This document shows, piece by piece, positions 35,479 through 44,099 of a stretch of 64,000 nt of DNA; within the stretch, counting starts at the first letter, position 1; each line of letters starts with the position of its first letter. A program made the position numbers and the translations under genes. The notes below the pieces were generated by a model. The model was not told the DNA's origin and did no database searches. It was given only the letters and a program-made list of their open reading frames with translations. Origin of the DNA: an uncultured Enhydrobacter sp. (GTDB lineage Bacteria > Pseudomonadota > Gammaproteobacteria > Pseudomonadales > Moraxellaceae); contig CAMIOS010000005.1 in NCBI GenBank assembly GCA_946222995.1, forward strand, positions 1-64,000, in the 5' to 3' direction.

Positions 35479-36477
35479 ATGATACAAACACCCCAGCAGC
35501 TTGTTGATAGTTTTCAAAGAAAACTGACCTATTTACGTCTGTCAATCACCGATTTTTGCAATTTTCGCTGCAATTATTGCCTGCCAAATGGCTATACCGC
35601 TAATGGGGGTAAACGTCCGACTAACGAGCTTTCGTTATCCGAAATCGATACTTTAATACAAGGCTTTGCTAAACTTGGTACGACCAAAGTGCGTCTCACC
35701 GGCGGCGAGCCATCGATTCGTCAAGATTTACCAAACATCATCGAACTTGCCAAACAGATATCAGGCATCCAAACGGTGGCATTAAGCTCAAATGGCTATC
35801 GCCTTGCCAAGCATTTAAACGACTGGCAATCCGCAGGACTGGATAAACTAAATATCAGCATTGATAGTTTTGACCCCTTGATTTTTAAACAAATCACCGG
35901 CTTTGATATATTGCCGACCCTGCTCAAAGACATTGATAAACTGCTTGAAACCACGGATATTAAGCTAAAACTTAACGGTATTTTAATGGCAGATACCGCT
36001 TTTGATAATTTGCAACGTGCTTTAGGTTACGTTAAATCTCGCCCTGTGACCTATCGTTTTATCGAGTTTATGCAAACGTCGGATAATCGAGATTTATTTT
36101 TTGCTCAGCATTCTAGTAGCCAACGAATCAAAGACTATCTATTGCAAAACGGTTGGCAAGCCCAAATCCGAGCAAGTGATGCGGGCCCTGCCATTGAATA
36201 TCACCATGTGGATTATGTCGGTGCGATTGGATTGATTGAGCCGTATGCCCCGCAGTTTTGCGATTCGTGTAATCGTCTGCGAGTTAATAGCCAAGGCAAG
36301 GTGCATTTGTGCTTATTCGACCAAGGTAGTTATGATGTGCGTGCGTTTTTGGCGAACGGCGATGTCAATGGATTGGTAACTGCTCTACAAAACCTGATGC
36401 CTGTTAAACCTGAATACCATTTACTCAAAGAGAATAATAGCGGGATTATGGCAAATCTATCAATGGTAGGGGGGTAG
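35479..36477 (+). CDS. moaA: GTP 3',8-cyclase
   Basis: Radical SAM enzyme for the first step of molybdopterin synthesis. 332 residues. N-terminal 4Fe-4S motif CNFRCNYCLP, SAM-binding TGGEPSIRQDL, C-terminal second cluster CDSCNRLR ... KVHLCLF, and the conserved terminal Gly-Gly. The ATG at 35479 lies 12 bases after the moeA stop; a longer frame from TTG at 35452 would overlap moeA and is unlikely. Confidence 0.96.
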   Translation: MIQTPQQLVDSFQRKLTYLRLSITDFCNFRCNYCLPNGYTANGGKRPTNELSLSEIDTLIQGFAKLGTTKVRLTGGEPSIRQDLPNIIELAKQISGIQTVALSSNGYRLAKHLNDWQSAGLDKLNISIDSFDPLIFKQITGFDILPTLLKDIDKLLETTDIKLKLNGILMADTAFDNLQRALGYVKSRPVTYRFIEFMQTSDNRDLFFAQHSSSQRIKDYLLQNGWQAQIRASDAGPAIEYHHVDYVGAIGLIEPYAPQFCDSCNRLRVNSQGKVHLCLFDQGSYDVRAFLANGDVNGLVTALQNLMPVKPEYHLLKENNSGIMANLSMVGG

Positions 36478-36541
36478 GTGTTTTGATCATCTACATTAAA
36501 AAACGTATCATATGAATATGCGTTGAAAAAAGGAAACATTT

Positions 36542-37075
36542 ATGAGCAAACCCGAAAAACCATTTATCCCCCTCAATATTGCCGTATTAACGGTATCGGA
36601 TACGCGTACCCTTGATGAAGATACGTCAGGGAAATACCTTGCCGATAGTATCCTACAAGCAGGGCATACCCTTGCCGAGCGAGCCTTAACAACGGATGAT
36701 ATTTACCAAATCCGTGCCAAAGTCAGCCAATGGATAGCCGACCCATCTGTTCACGCCATCATCACCACAGGCGGTACGGGTTTTTATACCCGTGACCAAA
36801 TTCCCGAAGCCTTAACCCCTTTGTTTGATAAAGAAGTACAAGGCTTTGGCGAGTTGTTCCGTGCCTTATCAAAAGACGAAATCGGCATGAGTACCTTACA
36901 ATCTCGTGCCGTGGCTGGTATGGCAAACAACACGGCAATTTTTTGTTTACCAGGCTCATCAGGGGCGTGCCGTACTGGTTGGGAAGGGATTATCCAAGAG
37001 CAGCTCGATAACCGCACCCGTCCATGTAACTTTGTACCGCATTTAATGGGTGTTAATCCAAACCATGACAACTAA
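36542..37075 (+). CDS. moaB: MoaB-type molybdopterin adenylyltransferase
   Basis: 177 residues of the MogA/MoaB fold: LNIAVLTVSDTRTLDEDTSG at the start, the MPT-binding motif TTGGTGFYTRDQIPEA, GMANNTAIFCLPGS, and the C-terminal CNFVPHLMG typical of MoaB. It probably adenylates molybdopterin before MoeA acts; MoaB of E. coli is not essential, so some role ambiguity remains. AAAGGAAA precedes the ATG. Confidence 0.92.
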   Translation: MSKPEKPFIPLNIAVLTVSDTRTLDEDTSGKYLADSILQAGHTLAERALTTDDIYQIRAKVSQWIADPSVHAIITTGGTGFYTRDQIPEALTPLFDKEVQGFGELFRALSKDEIGMSTLQSRAVAGMANNTAIFCLPGSSGACRTGWEGIIQEQLDNRTRPCNFVPHLMGVNPNHDN

Positions 37076-37562
37076 TTTAACGCACCTAGACCTTAGCCAT
37101 TTAGACACCAACGGCGACATTGCGATGGTCGATGTGTCGGGCAAAACTATCACTAAGCGTACCGCCACTGCCACAGGACAAGTCATCTTCCCGACTGATA
37201 TTTACCAAGCGATAAAGTCCGCCGACGGCATGACAAAAAAAGGCTCAATTACCCAAACTGCCCATATCGCAGGGGTTATGGCAGCCAAACGAACCCACGA
37301 GCTTATCCCCCTTTGCCACCAACTACCGCTCGACGGTGCCAAAATTGCCTTTGACTATGATGATGCAACTTGCTCAATCAACGTCACTGCCACCGCCAAA
37401 GTCACGCACAAAACAGGTGTGGAAATGGAAGCCTTAACCGCGGTGTCAGTCGCTTGCCTAACGATTTATGACATGACTAAAGCTTTATCGCATGACATCA
37501 TCATCAGCGATATCAAGCTACTCACCAAAACAGGGGGTAAATCCGATTATGTCAATGCCTAA
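37065..37562 (+). CDS. moaC: Cyclic pyranopterin monophosphate synthase
   Basis: Second step of cofactor synthesis, partner of MoaA. 165 residues with LDTNGDIAMVDVSGKTITKR, AHIAGVMAAKRTHELIPLCH and VEMEALTAVSVACLTIYDM, including the catalytic Asp and Lys regions. The ATG at 37065 overlaps the end of moaB by 11 bases; a GTG at 37050 is an alternative start. Confidence 0.96.
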   Translation: MTTNLTHLDLSHLDTNGDIAMVDVSGKTITKRTATATGQVIFPTDIYQAIKSADGMTKKGSITQTAHIAGVMAAKRTHELIPLCHQLPLDGAKIAFDYDDATCSINVTATAKVTHKTGVEMEALTAVSVACLTIYDMTKALSHDIIISDIKLLTKTGGKSDYVNA

Positions 37563-37800
37563 AACTTTAGAAATTTTATACTTTGCCAGTCTAGCTGAAC
37601 AAGCAAGGAAAGACGAAGAAAAAATCCAATTTGCAGGTGAAGATTTGACTGACCTGTATCAAATCTTAAGCAAAAAATACGGCTTTACACTAACACAAGT
37701 CAAACTTGCCGTTGCTATCAATCATGAAATGACCCGTTGGGACACACCGATTAACGATGGTGATATCATCGCGTTTATCCCACCTGTGGCAGGGGGCTAA
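37549..37800 (+). CDS. moaD: Molybdopterin synthase sulfur carrier subunit
   Basis: Ubiquitin-like small subunit, 83 residues. It ends in AFIPPVAGG, the Gly-Gly tail that is thiocarboxylated to carry sulfur. The ATG at 37549 overlaps moaC by 14 bases and has GGGGGT about 10 bases upstream; ATG at 37555 is the alternative. Confidence 0.95.
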   Translation: MSMPKTLEILYFASLAEQARKDEEKIQFAGEDLTDLYQILSKKYGFTLTQVKLAVAINHEMTRWDTPINDGDIIAFIPPVAGG

Positions 37801-37805
37801 GTCAA

Positions 37806-38297
37806 ATGTCAAATCTGCATCAAGGCGCATCGGCGATTGGCATGAGCGAAGATGAAGCCTACCAAACTGTCATCACAAACGGATTTGCATTGACTGACCA
37901 ACCAATTGACGATAGACGACTCAAACAAGCTTTGATGCGTGAAAGCTGTGGTGCATTTGCCACGTTTGAAGGTTGGGTACGCAATCATAACAACGCTCGT
38001 CCCGTCACCAAACTCACCTATTACGGCTACGAAAAACTGGCACTTAATCAAGGTAAAAAGCTGATTGAACAAGCCAAAGCGAAGTTTGATATCGAGCACG
38101 CTGTTGCTATGCATCGTATTGGTGACTTAGTAATCGGTGACATGGCGGTATGGATTGGTGTGGTTTCGGCGCACCGTTATCCTGCGTTTGATGCGTGTCG
38201 TTGGCTCCTCGATGCCATCAAAGCCGATATCCCAGTATGGAAACAAGAGTTTTATGCCGACAGTGACGAGCCACTATGGCTAGCAAATAATGGATAA
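37806..38297 (+). CDS. moaE: Molybdopterin synthase catalytic subunit
   Basis: Large subunit that converts cyclic pyranopterin to molybdopterin with sulfur from MoaD. 163 residues with GAFATFEGWVRNHNN, MHRIGDLVIGDMAVWIGV, SAHRYPAFDACRWLLDAIK and the active-site lysine in VPVWKQEFY-like sequence (here IPVWKQEFY). An N-terminal tail of about 25 residues is longer than in E. coli. Confidence 0.96.
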   Translation: MSNLHQGASAIGMSEDEAYQTVITNGFALTDQPIDDRRLKQALMRESCGAFATFEGWVRNHNNARPVTKLTYYGYEKLALNQGKKLIEQAKAKFDIEHAVAMHRIGDLVIGDMAVWIGVVSAHRYPAFDACRWLLDAIKADIPVWKQEFYADSDEPLWLANNG

Positions 38298-38324
38298 CTC
38301 ATCAAAAATTAAGGCTAAACACCC

Positions 38325-39062
38325 ATGACAACTGCGATATTAAGTGTATTATTTTTTATTTCGGCTTTGTTGTATTCTTCGGTGGGGCATGGTGGGGCTT
38401 CGGGCTATTTGGCAATGATGGGACTAATGGGAGTAGAACCAAGTTTGATGAAGCCTACCGCCTTGTGCTTAAACATTTTGGTATCCACGATTGCCTTCTG
38501 GCGGTTTTATAGTAGCAAAAACTTTTCTTGGCAAATTTTTATCCCGCTGGCTATTACCGCTGTACCGATGGCGTTTATTGGGGGAATGACCCATTTACCG
38601 AGTCATGTATATAAGCCGATTGTTGGAATAGTGCTGATTTTTTCTGCCATTTATTCCTTTATTTTTGCCAAAAAACTCACGAGTGAGCAGCCATTAAAGT
38701 CGGTATCAAAAGGGATTTTGGCAATGGTGGGGGCAATTTTGGGATTGTTATCAGGGCTGACAGGCGTTGGCGGCGGGGTGTTTTTAAGTCCGATTTTGCT
38801 GTTTAATCGTTGGGCAAGTCCTAAAATTGTCGCTGGTGTGGCGTCGGGGTTTATTTTAGTCAATTCAATTTCAGGTTTGTTTGGTGTTTTATCGACAGGC
38901 GCAAAGTTACCGAGCCAACTACCAATCTGGCTGTTAGCGGTATGTGTGGGTGGTTTTATTGGGGCGACTTTCGGCAGTAAACGCCTAGCTGACCCGATAC
39001 TGAACCAATTATTGTCAGCCGTGTTATTGATTGCCGGGCTAAAGATGTTGGCAAATTTTTGA
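38325..39062 (+). CDS. TauE/SafE-family sulfite or organosulfonate exporter
   Basis: 245-residue membrane protein of about eight helices with the TSUP repeats SSVGHGGASGYLAMMGL and LSGLTGVGGGVFLSPILL. Family members move sulfite, sulfonates or related sulfur anions. It closes the moa run 27 bases after moaE, so a link with sulfur handling during cofactor synthesis is possible but unproven. Convergent with pcp, 20 bases apart. Confidence 0.88.
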   Translation: MTTAILSVLFFISALLYSSVGHGGASGYLAMMGLMGVEPSLMKPTALCLNILVSTIAFWRFYSSKNFSWQIFIPLAITAVPMAFIGGMTHLPSHVYKPIVGIVLIFSAIYSFIFAKKLTSEQPLKSVSKGILAMVGAILGLLSGLTGVGGGVFLSPILLFNRWASPKIVAGVASGFILVNSISGLFGVLSTGAKLPSQLPIWLLAVCVGGFIGATFGSKRLADPILNQLLSAVLLIAGLKMLANF

Positions 39063-39082
39063 TAATATAGTGGTTAATGCAG

Positions 39083-39736
39083 CTAATGGATTGCCCCACC
39101 GCCAATTTTACTATCACTTTGGATCGTCACAACCGTATGAATCATAATGTTGACTGCGTCCTTTAGCATTTGTAATGCCATACTGGGCTGCGTTGGCTGA
39201 TGGGCAATTTGCTCTGGCAAATAAGGGATATGCACAAAACCTGACTTGGCTATATTGTATCGCCTGGCAAGATGTTGTAAGGCAAAAAAGCTATGGTTAC
39301 ACACAAAGGTTCCTGCGCTATTAGACACTAAAGCAGGGATACCGTGGCTTTGTAAGGCCTGTACCATCGCCTTAATGGGCAGCGTGGTAAAATAGGCAGC
39401 AGGGGCATTATCAATCACCGGCAAGTCAATCGGTTGATTACCCGCATTGTCAAGAATGCGAGCGTCATCGATATTAATAGCCACCCGCTCTGGGGTAATA
39501 GCCGCTCGACCGCCCGCTTGCCCAAAGCTGATGACAATATCGGGCTTTACCTCGTTAATAGCGGCTTCAAGTGCCGTTATACTTGCGCCAAACACACAAG
39601 GCAAACAGCGAGTCACTATCACCGTATCATCAACGTTCTCAAGCGTTTGATTATCTAACGCTTTGATCATTTCCCAAGACGGGTTAATAGGCTCGTTGTC
39701 AAAAGGCTCAAATCCTGTCAATAATACTTTGGTCAT
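39083..39736 (-). CDS. pcp: Pyrrolidone-carboxylate peptidase (pyroglutamyl peptidase I)
   Basis: Cysteine peptidase that removes N-terminal pyroglutamate from peptides, releasing 5-oxoproline. 217 residues. Family motifs: LLTGFEPFDNEPINPSWE, the catalytic Glu in PERVAIN, Cys in SAGTFVCNHSFF and His in FVHIPYLPEQ. Shine-Dalgarno AAGGAC. It is the last gene of a minus-strand set with the DUF979 and DUF969 membrane proteins, next to a 5-oxoprolinase operon, which fits a pyroglutamate-scavenging role. Confidence 0.95.
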   Translation of the reverse strand: MTKVLLTGFEPFDNEPINPSWEMIKALDNQTLENVDDTVIVTRCLPCVFGASITALEAAINEVKPDIVISFGQAGGRAAITPERVAINIDDARILDNAGNQPIDLPVIDNAPAAYFTTLPIKAMVQALQSHGIPALVSNSAGTFVCNHSFFALQHLARRYNIAKSGFVHIPYLPEQIAHQPTQPSMALQMLKDAVNIMIHTVVTIQSDSKIGGGAIH

Positions 39737-39782
39737 TGCTTGTCCTTCAAGTGCTTATAAGCTTAAAATTGAAACATCGCCG

Positions 39783-40742
39783 TTAAAACGCCAGTAAATA
39801 CATCAATACAATATTCACCGCCAACAATGGTAATGCCGTACCGATTTGGGCTTTAATCACTGCGTTTTTATCCTCAAGCTCGAGTAGGGCAGAAGGAATG
39901 ATATTAAAGTTCGCTGCCATTGGCGTCATGAGCGTACCACAATACCCGCTAAACATACCAATCGCACACACCACCGCAGGATTGGCATGATGTTGTAATA
40001 TCAAAATTGGTAAGCCGATCCCTGCCGTAATCACAGGAAACGCCGCAAACGCATTACCCATAATCATGGTGAAAATCGCCATGCCGATACAATAAGCCGC
40101 CACTGCAATCAAGCGATTATCTACCGCCAAAAAGTCCGTGGTCAATTGGGCAATCGCTTTACCCACACCCGCATCCGTAAAGATAATGCCTAGCACGGCC
40201 AATAGCTGCGGCAACACCACCGCCCAGCCCATGGCTTCAAGTAAACGGCGGGTTTCTTTCATTGATTGCATCGGGGTTTCACGCGTGATCCAACAGGCTA
40301 AACCCAACGCAATAATAGAGGCAATCCCCAGTCCCGCCAAGGTTTCATTCTTTTCGGGGAATAAGCGTAAATCACCAAAATGGGCGTTTTTTAACACCAC
40401 CGCACAGATAATGGTAAAAAATGGAATCGCCAATGCAGGGATAAACAGTTTGTTCTTTAAACGAGCGGCACGTTCCTGCAATGCGTTAGCCGAGGGCATT
40501 TCAGCTTTCCCCGCTGACACGCCATTAATCCCCGCAATCAGTGCCATCAGCACGACCAACACCCCAATAAATAATGGCGGAATAAAATTGCCTAACAAAA
40601 AAATTAGCCCATATGCGCCCCAAAAAAAGCCACTGGTAAAGCGTTTTGGGTTAGTATTATCGCTAATGGTGAGGCCTGCGGTAATCAATAAAATAATACC
40701 GACCAACCAAAATAAATAATCCATTTTAATCAATGATTCCAT
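39783..40742 (-). CDS. DUF979 membrane protein, putative 5-oxoproline transporter component
   Basis: 319 residues, about nine to ten hydrophobic helices, with conserved-looking segments MIMGNAFAAFPVITAGIGLP and MFSGYCGTLMTPMAANFN. I recognise it as DUF979. It starts five bases after the DUF969 gene with AAGGAT upstream, so the two are translated together. The pairing with pcp and 5-oxoprolinase genes suggests that the two proteins form a pyroglutamate permease; this is inference from context. Confidence 0.8.
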   Translation of the reverse strand: MESLIKMDYLFWLVGIILLITAGLTISDNTNPKRFTSGFFWGAYGLIFLLGNFIPPLFIGVLVVLMALIAGINGVSAGKAEMPSANALQERAARLKNKLFIPALAIPFFTIICAVVLKNAHFGDLRLFPEKNETLAGLGIASIIALGLACWITRETPMQSMKETRRLLEAMGWAVVLPQLLAVLGIIFTDAGVGKAIAQLTTDFLAVDNRLIAVAAYCIGMAIFTMIMGNAFAAFPVITAGIGLPILILQHHANPAVVCAIGMFSGYCGTLMTPMAANFNIIPSALLELEDKNAVIKAQIGTALPLLAVNIVLMYLLAF

Positions 40743-40747
40743 GACGA

Positions 40748-41464
40748 TTATCCTTTATACTGATTGGTAGAATTTGGTGGCAACATACGCACTAATTGTC
40801 CATCAAGACGATACAAGCGTGAGGCATGAATCAAAAAGGCAAAGATCGCCGTTGGAATCCCCCAAACCGCAATTTTCATCGGGTCAACATCAATACCGCC
40901 TGTGGTTTTCATAAAGGTTTGCATCAGTACAATCGAGCCAAACGCCACAAAAATATCTTCACCAAAAAATAACCCAACATTGTCGGTTGCCGCACTCATT
41001 GCTCGCACCTTGTTACTCACCGCTTTTGGTAACTGCTGAAAGCGATTTTTAAACGCACCTTCTGCCATCGGTACAATCAGTGGACGTACCATCTGCGGAT
41101 GTCCGCCAAGGCTAGTTAAGCCTAACGCTGCGGTAATTTCACGGATAAACAGATACACAATCAATAAACGCCCCGATGTCGCTGATTTGATGCGAGCCAC
41201 CCAATTTTGCGCATGTTCTTTTAGACCATTTCGCTCAAGCAAGCCGATAATAGCCAGCGGCAAAATAATAATCAGCGATAAAGTGCGGGTTTTTAAAAAC
41301 CCTTCACCCAGCTTGGTTAAGATAACATCCACTGGCATGGCTGCCAATAAACCGGTGACTATCCCAGCCACCAATACCACCAAAACCGCATTAAATCGCA
41401 GTAAAAAGCCCACCACAATGACAACAATGCCCAGTAGTGGCCAATAATTTATTACATTTTCCAT
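40748..41464 (-). CDS. DUF969 membrane protein, partner of DUF979
   Basis: 238 residues with six to seven hydrophobic helices. Characteristic stretches are LIIILPLAIIGLLERNGLKE, REITAALGLTSLGGHPQMVR and MSAATDNVGLFFGEDIFVAFG. The ATG at 41464 has GAGGTC upstream; 16 further upstream codons are open but unsupported. It is split from DUF979 much as some ion/organic-acid transporters (NhaC/DcuC-like) are split, but no transport activity can be read directly. Confidence 0.8.
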   Translation of the reverse strand: MENVINYWPLLGIVVIVVGFLLRFNAVLVVLVAGIVTGLLAAMPVDVILTKLGEGFLKTRTLSLIIILPLAIIGLLERNGLKEHAQNWVARIKSATSGRLLIVYLFIREITAALGLTSLGGHPQMVRPLIVPMAEGAFKNRFQQLPKAVSNKVRAMSAATDNVGLFFGEDIFVAFGSIVLMQTFMKTTGGIDVDPMKIAVWGIPTAIFAFLIHASRLYRLDGQLVRMLPPNSTNQYKG

Positions 41465-41935
41465 AATGACCTCAAAATTTTTGATGAATAGCGAATGACC
41501 ATCATACTTCACGCATTTACAGGCTTATACGCGCTAAAAACAACCGACTATCTAAGCGATACCTAGCCAATCTATGTAGCATTAACCCGTTAAGCCATTG
41601 ATTAAAACATGACTGCCACGAAGTATGAATTGGCAAAATAAGCCTATTGACAACTCCATTGCATGACCTTTTTTGCCAAATTAGTTGGGAAAAATAAAAA
41701 ATTGTTAACGAGATAATGGTCAAAAAATTTCTTTTATAAATCAAACAATTATCGAATCAAGAAAATTTCATCGATACTTCGTCTAAATATTGTATAGACA
41801 ATTTTAAGTGTGGTATAGTCTCTTATTTGCAAAATCAAAAATTTTTTGGCGTATCCAATTTAGCCATCAATTTGTATTTTGTCATTTAGCGATTTTTTAG
41901 CATCATTAATTAGATTTAGCAAAAGGCATGCCATC
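41465..41935. other. Divergent control region of the pyroglutamate locus
   Basis: About 470 bases between the DUF969 and biotin-carrier genes. No convincing gene; a 75-codon minus-strand frame at 41517-41744 lacks a Shine-Dalgarno. Contains a GntR-type palindrome overlapping a plus-strand promoter (listed separately). Confidence 0.6.
41789..41819 (+). promoter_or_regulatory. Promoter with overlapping GntR/HutC-type operator
   Basis: ATTGTATAGACAAT (41789-41802) is a near-perfect palindrome with the GTxTAxAC core (GTATAGAC) typical of HutC-subfamily GntR regulators. It overlaps a -35 box TTGTAT (41790-41795); 18 bases later TATAGT (41814-41819) can act as -10. Binding here would block transcription of the downstream biotin/Pxp operon. 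The regulator is not in the window. Confidence 0.5.
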
Positions 41936-42451
41936 ATGGATATTGATTTAACCCAACTTGCTCAGTTAATTCACATTGCCGAACAAGCCGATATTGACGA
42001 GCTTGAAGTGCGTGAAGGACAAACCACCATACGCATTACTTGTCGCCACCCAGCACAAGCTTGTCATGCCGCCATTGATCCGCATGCTCAGCCCGTACCG
42101 CATCAAGCTTCACCTATAGCAACGACAAAATTACCCCAAGCGATGACTGCTAGTGCTTTAAGTAAGCCTGCCAACCAAGGTAATAATCCCACTGAGACCA
42201 AAAGCGACAATAGCCAAGCCCGCCACATTAACTCACCAATGGTCGGGACATTTTATCGTAAATCCAGTCCAGATGTGCCCGCGTTTGTAGAAGTGGGTCA
42301 AAGCGTGGCGGCAGGTGATACCTTATGTATCGTGGAAGCGATGAAAATCATGCATGAAGTCAAGGCAGAGCAAGCCTGTGTCATTGAGCAAATCTTGGTG
42401 CCAGACGGTGATATGGTGGAATACGACCAACCGATATTTATTATTGCTTAA
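41936..42451 (+). CDS. Biotin carboxyl carrier protein, AccB-like
   Basis: 171 residues. An N-terminal AccB-like helix MDIDLTQLAQLIHIAEQADI, a Pro/Ala/Thr/Gln linker (~45-95) and a C-terminal biotinyl domain with the intact site VEAMKIMHEV (Lys137). The ATG at 41936 fits the AccB start; an upstream TTG start is unlikely. First gene of an operon with biotin carboxylase and PxpBCA. It could be the cell's fatty-acid AccB, but the operon suggests a carrier dedicated to 5-oxoproline metabolism. Confidence 0.88.
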   Translation: MDIDLTQLAQLIHIAEQADIDELEVREGQTTIRITCRHPAQACHAAIDPHAQPVPHQASPIATTKLPQAMTASALSKPANQGNNPTETKSDNSQARHINSPMVGTFYRKSSPDVPAFVEVGQSVAAGDTLCIVEAMKIMHEVKAEQACVIEQILVPDGDMVEYDQPIFIIA

Positions 42452-42462
42452 GCTTGTTCGAT

Positions 42463-42505
42463 AAAATCGTATCTTTAAAATTGTATCTTTAAAATCGTTA
42501 TCTTT
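42463..42505 (+). repeat. Three tandem copies of a 14/15-bp unit
   Basis: AAAATCGTATCTTT (42463-42476), AAAATTGTATCTTT (42477-42490) and AAAATCGTTATCTTT (42491-42505) lie head to tail in the gap between the carrier and carboxylase genes. The copies differ by one substitution and one inserted base. Confidence 0.8.
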
Positions 42506-42542
42506 GTATTAAAAAATTTTTCCGTCAGGAAAAGAGAGTGTC

Positions 42543-44006
42543 ATGACAAACGCTATTACCCCTACTGAGCCATTAACCGCCCAAATGCCCCCCAAACTAT
42601 TTAATAAAGTATTAATCGCTAATCGAGGCGAGATCGCCTTGCGAATTATCCGAGCCTGTAAGCAATTAGGTATTGGCTCGGTGTTGGTACATTCCCAAGC
42701 CGATCGTAATTCGCTGCCTGTACGATTGGCCGATGAAACCGTGTGTATTGGTCCTGCCAATGCCACCCAAAGCTATCTAAATCAGCAAGCGATTTTGGCA
42801 GCCGCTGAGATCACGGGCGCCAATGCCATTCATCCAGGTTATGGATTTTTGGCAGAAAATGCCGATTTTGCCGAACGGGTAGAAACCGCTGGGCTGACGT
42901 TTATTGGACCGACCGCCGAGAATATCCGCCGTATGGGCGATAAAGTCGCCGCCAAACAAGCCATGCTAGCAGCAGGCGTACCCTGCGTGCCAGGGTCGGA
43001 TGGGGCACTGCCTGAAGATGACAAGGCAATTATACAAATTGCCGAAAATGTGGGCTACCCAGTGATTATCAAAGCTGCAGGTGGTGGTGGCGGGCGAGGG
43101 ATGCGTGTGGTGACCCGAGCCGAAGACTTAATTACCTCAGTGGCAATGACCAAAAAAGAAGCCGATTCGGCGTTTGGCAATCCAGTTGTGTATATGGAGC
43201 GATATTTACAACAACCTCGCCATATCGAAATCCAAGTCATTGCCGACCATCACGGTCATGCGGTGCATTTGGGTGAACGAGATTGTTCAAGCCAACGCCG
43301 CCATCAAAAAGTGGTCGAAGAAGCCCCCGCACCGCACATCACCGATGCCGAACGCCAAAGCATTGGACAGGCATGTGTCAAGGCATGTCAGCAAATGGGC
43401 TATCGTGGTGTGGGGACGTTTGAGTTTTTATATGAAAATGGCGAGTTTTTCTTTATCGAGATGAATACCCGCATTCAGGTCGAGCACCCTGTGACCGAGC
43501 TTGTCACGGGCATTGATTTAATCAGCGAGCAAATCAAAGTCGCCGCAGGGTTTGAACTTGGTTTTAGCCAAGAGGATATTGTGCTACAAGGTCATGCGTT
43601 TGAGTGTCGCATCAATGCCGAGCATCCGTTCACATTTATGCCCAGTGCAGGCATGATTGGCTATTGTCATCTACCGGGCGGCAATGGTGTGCGGGTGGAT
43701 AGCCATGTTGAATCAGGCTATCGCATTCCGACCAATTATGATAGCTTGATTGCCAAGCTGTGCGTGCATGCTGCCACCCGTGAGTTAGCCATTCAAAAAA
43801 TGCAGGCAGCTCTCAATGAGTTAACGATTACCGGCATTATGACCAATAAAGCCTTGCACCAACGCTTTTTGGCAGACCGTGTATTTCAAGCGGGTGGGAC
43901 TAGTATCCATTATTTAACGCAATGGCTAGAGCAAAATCAGACGTCCTTACAAATTACAGATGATAAGTTGCAGTCGCCAAATTACTCACCCAATACCAAA
44001 GAGTAA
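42543..44006 (+). CDS. Biotin carboxylase, AccC-like
   Basis: ATP-grasp enzyme that carboxylates biotin on its carrier. 487 residues against about 450 for AccC, the excess being short N- and C-terminal tails. Motifs: KVLIANRGEIALRIIRAC, GYGFLAENADFA, glycine-rich KAAGGGGGRGMRVV, ERDCSSQRRHQKVVEEAP and EMNTRIQVEHPVTE. AGAGAG precedes the ATG. Operon partner of the biotin carrier and Pxp proteins. All catalytic regions look intact. Confidence 0.93.
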   Translation: MTNAITPTEPLTAQMPPKLFNKVLIANRGEIALRIIRACKQLGIGSVLVHSQADRNSLPVRLADETVCIGPANATQSYLNQQAILAAAEITGANAIHPGYGFLAENADFAERVETAGLTFIGPTAENIRRMGDKVAAKQAMLAAGVPCVPGSDGALPEDDKAIIQIAENVGYPVIIKAAGGGGGRGMRVVTRAEDLITSVAMTKKEADSAFGNPVVYMERYLQQPRHIEIQVIADHHGHAVHLGERDCSSQRRHQKVVEEAPAPHITDAERQSIGQACVKACQQMGYRGVGTFEFLYENGEFFFIEMNTRIQVEHPVTELVTGIDLISEQIKVAAGFELGFSQEDIVLQGHAFECRINAEHPFTFMPSAGMIGYCHLPGGNGVRVDSHVESGYRIPTNYDSLIAKLCVHAATRELAIQKMQAALNELTITGIMTNKALHQRFLADRVFQAGGTSIHYLTQWLEQNQTSLQITDDKLQSPNYSPNTKE

Positions 44007-44099
44007 GTTACTAGACGTTTAGCTGCGCATTTTTGATTTAACACATTATCCGCTACCAGATTGTAGCAGCGTTTGTATGAGCTGTTACAATGTATCTGA

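Noticed and set aside
40138..40719. 193-codon plus-strand frame opposite the DUF979 gene
   Set aside because: Typical antisense shadow of a membrane-protein gene; the minus-strand frame has helices, a ribosome-binding site and operon spacing.
41517..41744. 75-codon minus-strand frame in the pyroglutamate control region
   Set aside because: No ribosome-binding site and no recognisable fold; best explained as chance in an AT-rich divergent promoter region.
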